DNA from: Bacteroidales bacterium
GTDB lineage: Bacteria; Bacteroidota; Bacteroidia; Bacteroidales; JAAYJT01
Assembly (NCBI GenBank): GCA_012522795.1
Contig: JAAYJT010000042.1
Location: 56,039-120,038, forward strand
Direction of reading: 5' to 3'
Length of the DNA stretch: 64,000 bases
Shown here: piece by piece, positions 62,652 through 64,000 of the stretch
Numbering within the stretch: the first letter of the stretch is position 1
Layout: every line of letters starts with the position of its first letter
The notes under the pieces: generated by a model
Told to the model about the DNA's origin: nothing
The model's input: the letters and a program-made list of their open reading frames with translations, nothing else
Database searches by the model: none
Translations under genes and position numbers: made by a program

Positions 62652-62901
62652 GCGAGATATTTATAAATACCAATCAATTATCCTTTGTTTTGTCAATATA
62701 AAATGCAGAATTTCACGCATTCATAAGATTTTCTATATAAATTTGCTTTTCAAATCTGCCATAAAAGTTGGGTATTTAAGCAGACGTTGCTATATAGTCC
62801 ACTTTTTGGCAGAGTATAGACAAGTTATGCGTCACCTGTGGGTAGCAGTGCTAACTTGAAACATTTGGAATTCTAATGATCTTGATACAATAATAACAAC
62901 A
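62591..62901. other. repeat-filled gap before the epimerase gene
   Basis: 311 bases with no gene. Contents in order: repeat B copy 2, about 67 nt of unique AT-rich sequence, repeat A copy 3, then 70 nt to the epimerase ATG. Confidence 0.85.
62719..62832 (+). repeat. repeat A, copy 3
   Basis: TAAATTTG at 62738-62745, arms GCCATAAAAGTTGGG (62758-62772) and TCCACTTTTTGGC (62798-62810), GTTATG at 62824-62829. Lacks the first ~20 nt present in the other two copies. Confidence 0.85.
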
Positions 62902-63804
62902 ATGGCGACAATTTTAATCAGTGGTGGGACAGGTCTCGTCGGCAAACAACTTTGTAAGAAATTAAAGGACAAAGGATATAGCGTTGCTATTTTGAGCAGG
63001 GCAAGACGACAAGATACAGACATACCAACTTACACTTGGGATATAGACAAAAGAGAAATTGAGAAAGAAGCCATTGAAACAGCCGACTACATTATTCACC
63101 TTGCAGGAGCAAACATCAGTGACAAAAGGTGGACAGCTAAAAGGAGAAAACTAATTGTTGACAGTCGTGTTAAATCCGGACAATTGATTTTTGAAAAACT
63201 AAAAGAAAACAAAAACCAACTTAAAGCATTTATATCGGCATCAGCAATTGGATATTACGGAACAATTACAACAGACAAAATCTTTTCTGAGACAGACCCA
63301 CCTTCCAGTGACTTTCTTGGTGAAACTTGCCGACAATGGGAACAATCAGCAGACAGTTTTGAGAAATTGGGAATAAGGACTGTAAAAATTAGAACAGCGG
63401 TTGTTCTTACAAAACAAGGAGGAGCATTAGCAAAAATGATAGCACCAGTTAAATTAGGAATAGCTTCAGCTATTGGTAGTGGACGGCAATATCTGCCTTG
63501 GATACATATTGATGATTTATGCGGCATCTACATTAAAGCAATTGAAAACACACAAATAAAAGGAGCATATAATGCTGTTGCACCTGACCACAAAACAAAC
63601 AGAGATTTTATAGAGACATTGGCTCATGCTCTTAAAAAACCTTTTTGGTTTCCCAATGTTCCTGCAATTGCAATGAAATTAATGTTTGGTGAAATGGCAG
63701 AAATGCTCCTACAGGGGAGCAGGGTTTCATCAGATAAAATTAAGACAGCTGGTTATAGTTTTCTTTTCCCTGACCTCAAAAGTGCATTGGATGATTTATT
63801 CTGA
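62902..63804 (+). CDS. TIGR01777 family NAD-dependent epimerase
   Basis: SDR39U1/YfcH-like protein of 300 aa: nucleotide motif SGGTGLVGKQL, TADYIIHLAGANISDKRW, ASAIGYYGT, ETCRQWEQSA, VLTKQGGALAKM and the QYLPWIHIDDLCGIY block are diagnostic. Substrate unknown. It follows repeat A copy 3 and is in a plus-strand cassette-like position. Confidence 0.93.
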   Translation: MATILISGGTGLVGKQLCKKLKDKGYSVAILSRARRQDTDIPTYTWDIDKREIEKEAIETADYIIHLAGANISDKRWTAKRRKLIVDSRVKSGQLIFEKLKENKNQLKAFISASAIGYYGTITTDKIFSETDPPSSDFLGETCRQWEQSADSFEKLGIRTVKIRTAVVLTKQGGALAKMIAPVKLGIASAIGSGRQYLPWIHIDDLCGIYIKAIENTQIKGAYNAVAPDHKTNRDFIETLAHALKKPFWFPNVPAIAMKLMFGEMAEMLLQGSRVSSDKIKTAGYSFLFPDLKSALDDLF

Positions 63805-63856
63805 GTTATAATAAATTTTAACGATACTAATTCAAATAGACACTTCTAAACTATCC

Positions 63857-63869
63857 TTTCTGTCAGAAA
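63857..63869. terminator. hairpin after the epimerase gene
   Basis: TTTCTG-T-CAGAAA palindrome, 50-65 nt after the stop codon, without a T-run. Weak terminator candidate. Confidence 0.3.
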
Positions 63870-63907
63870 TGGTCTTAACTAGGCACTTTCAGAAAAGGCT
63901 TAAATAT

Positions 63908-63938
63908 TTGATTTATAAATAATTAAGTTGTATCTTTG
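63908..63938 (+). promoter_or_regulatory. strong promoter at the right edge
   Basis: TTG (63908-63910), 20-nt spacer, TATCTTTG (63931-63938): a full consensus match. The gene it drives is outside the window. Confidence 0.65.
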
Positions 63939-63946
63939 CGGAAACA

Positions 63947-63986
63947 AAACCCCGAAAACGAGCATAAAGTCTCAAAATCGGGGTTT
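63947..63986 (+). promoter_or_regulatory. leader hairpin at the window edge
   Basis: AAACCCCGA (63947-63955) pairs perfectly with TCGGGGTTT (63978-63986), 22-nt loop, at the 5' end of the transcript predicted from the promoter above. It could be the leader of a transposase or an RNA gene; the window stops 14 nt later. Confidence 0.45.
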
Positions 63987-64000
63987 CTCAAAAAAAGCGA

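Overview
The window is a chromosomal segment of an AT-rich member of the Bacteroidota, most like Bacteroidales. The evidence is type IX secretion C-terminal sorting domains, the conserved order bamD-rpoZ-coaBC-porD-recN-fabI, FISUMP and DUF6913 proteins, few visible Shine-Dalgarno sites, and repeated promoter -7 boxes of the Bacteroidota form TAnnTTTG. No rRNA, tRNA or CRISPR array was seen.

Bases 1-29,800 are mostly housekeeping. They hold clpC (5' end cut by the window), an etfB-etfA-acyl-CoA dehydrogenase operon, the envelope/core cluster bamD to fabI, DUF6913-dapA with a secreted M14 carboxypeptidase, an orphan peptide-binding lipoprotein, an orphan IS1595-type zinc ribbon, two tandem thioredoxins, a WbqC/OsmC/CoA-binding run ending in an unrecognised protein with an endonuclease III-like iron-sulphur signature, a nucleotide-sugar operon (nrnA-ugd-UDP-xylose synthase-rfbD), ndk, an XRE regulator and an MBL-fold hydrolase behind a long intergenic region, and ftsE.

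Bases 29,800-41,250 form a surface polysaccharide region: three glycosyltransferases, murB, two small secreted proteins (FISUMP and T9SS-tailed), a Wzx-like flippase, two tandem Wzz-like chain-length proteins and an O-antigen ligase/polymerase. Together with Ugd, UDP-xylose synthase and RfbD they can make, assemble, export and polymerise a glycan. ychF and parE follow; parC is not downstream of parE.

Bases 44,400-62,900 are a defence and accessory island. It contains a complete type 1 BREX operon on the minus strand (HTH-brxA-brxB-brxC-S23-pglX-rhuM-pglZ-brxL), in which BrxL carries a C-terminal MIT_C/phospholipase-D-like domain. Around it lie plus-strand modules: an MNT/HEPN pair, a secreted hypothetical protein, a TM-peptide/four-helix-suffix/hsdS pseudogene module, and a TIGR01777 epimerase. 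These modules are bounded by a three-copy repeat (A, ending in AAGTTATG), a two-copy repeat (B), and a 126-bp element with the architecture of an integron attC site (TATAAC...GTTATG). Next to parE, fragments of parE and of the brxL 3' end are duplicated on both sides of the MNT/HEPN module, recording an insertion event. The repeat-delimited cassette organisation around BREX is the most novel structure in the window.
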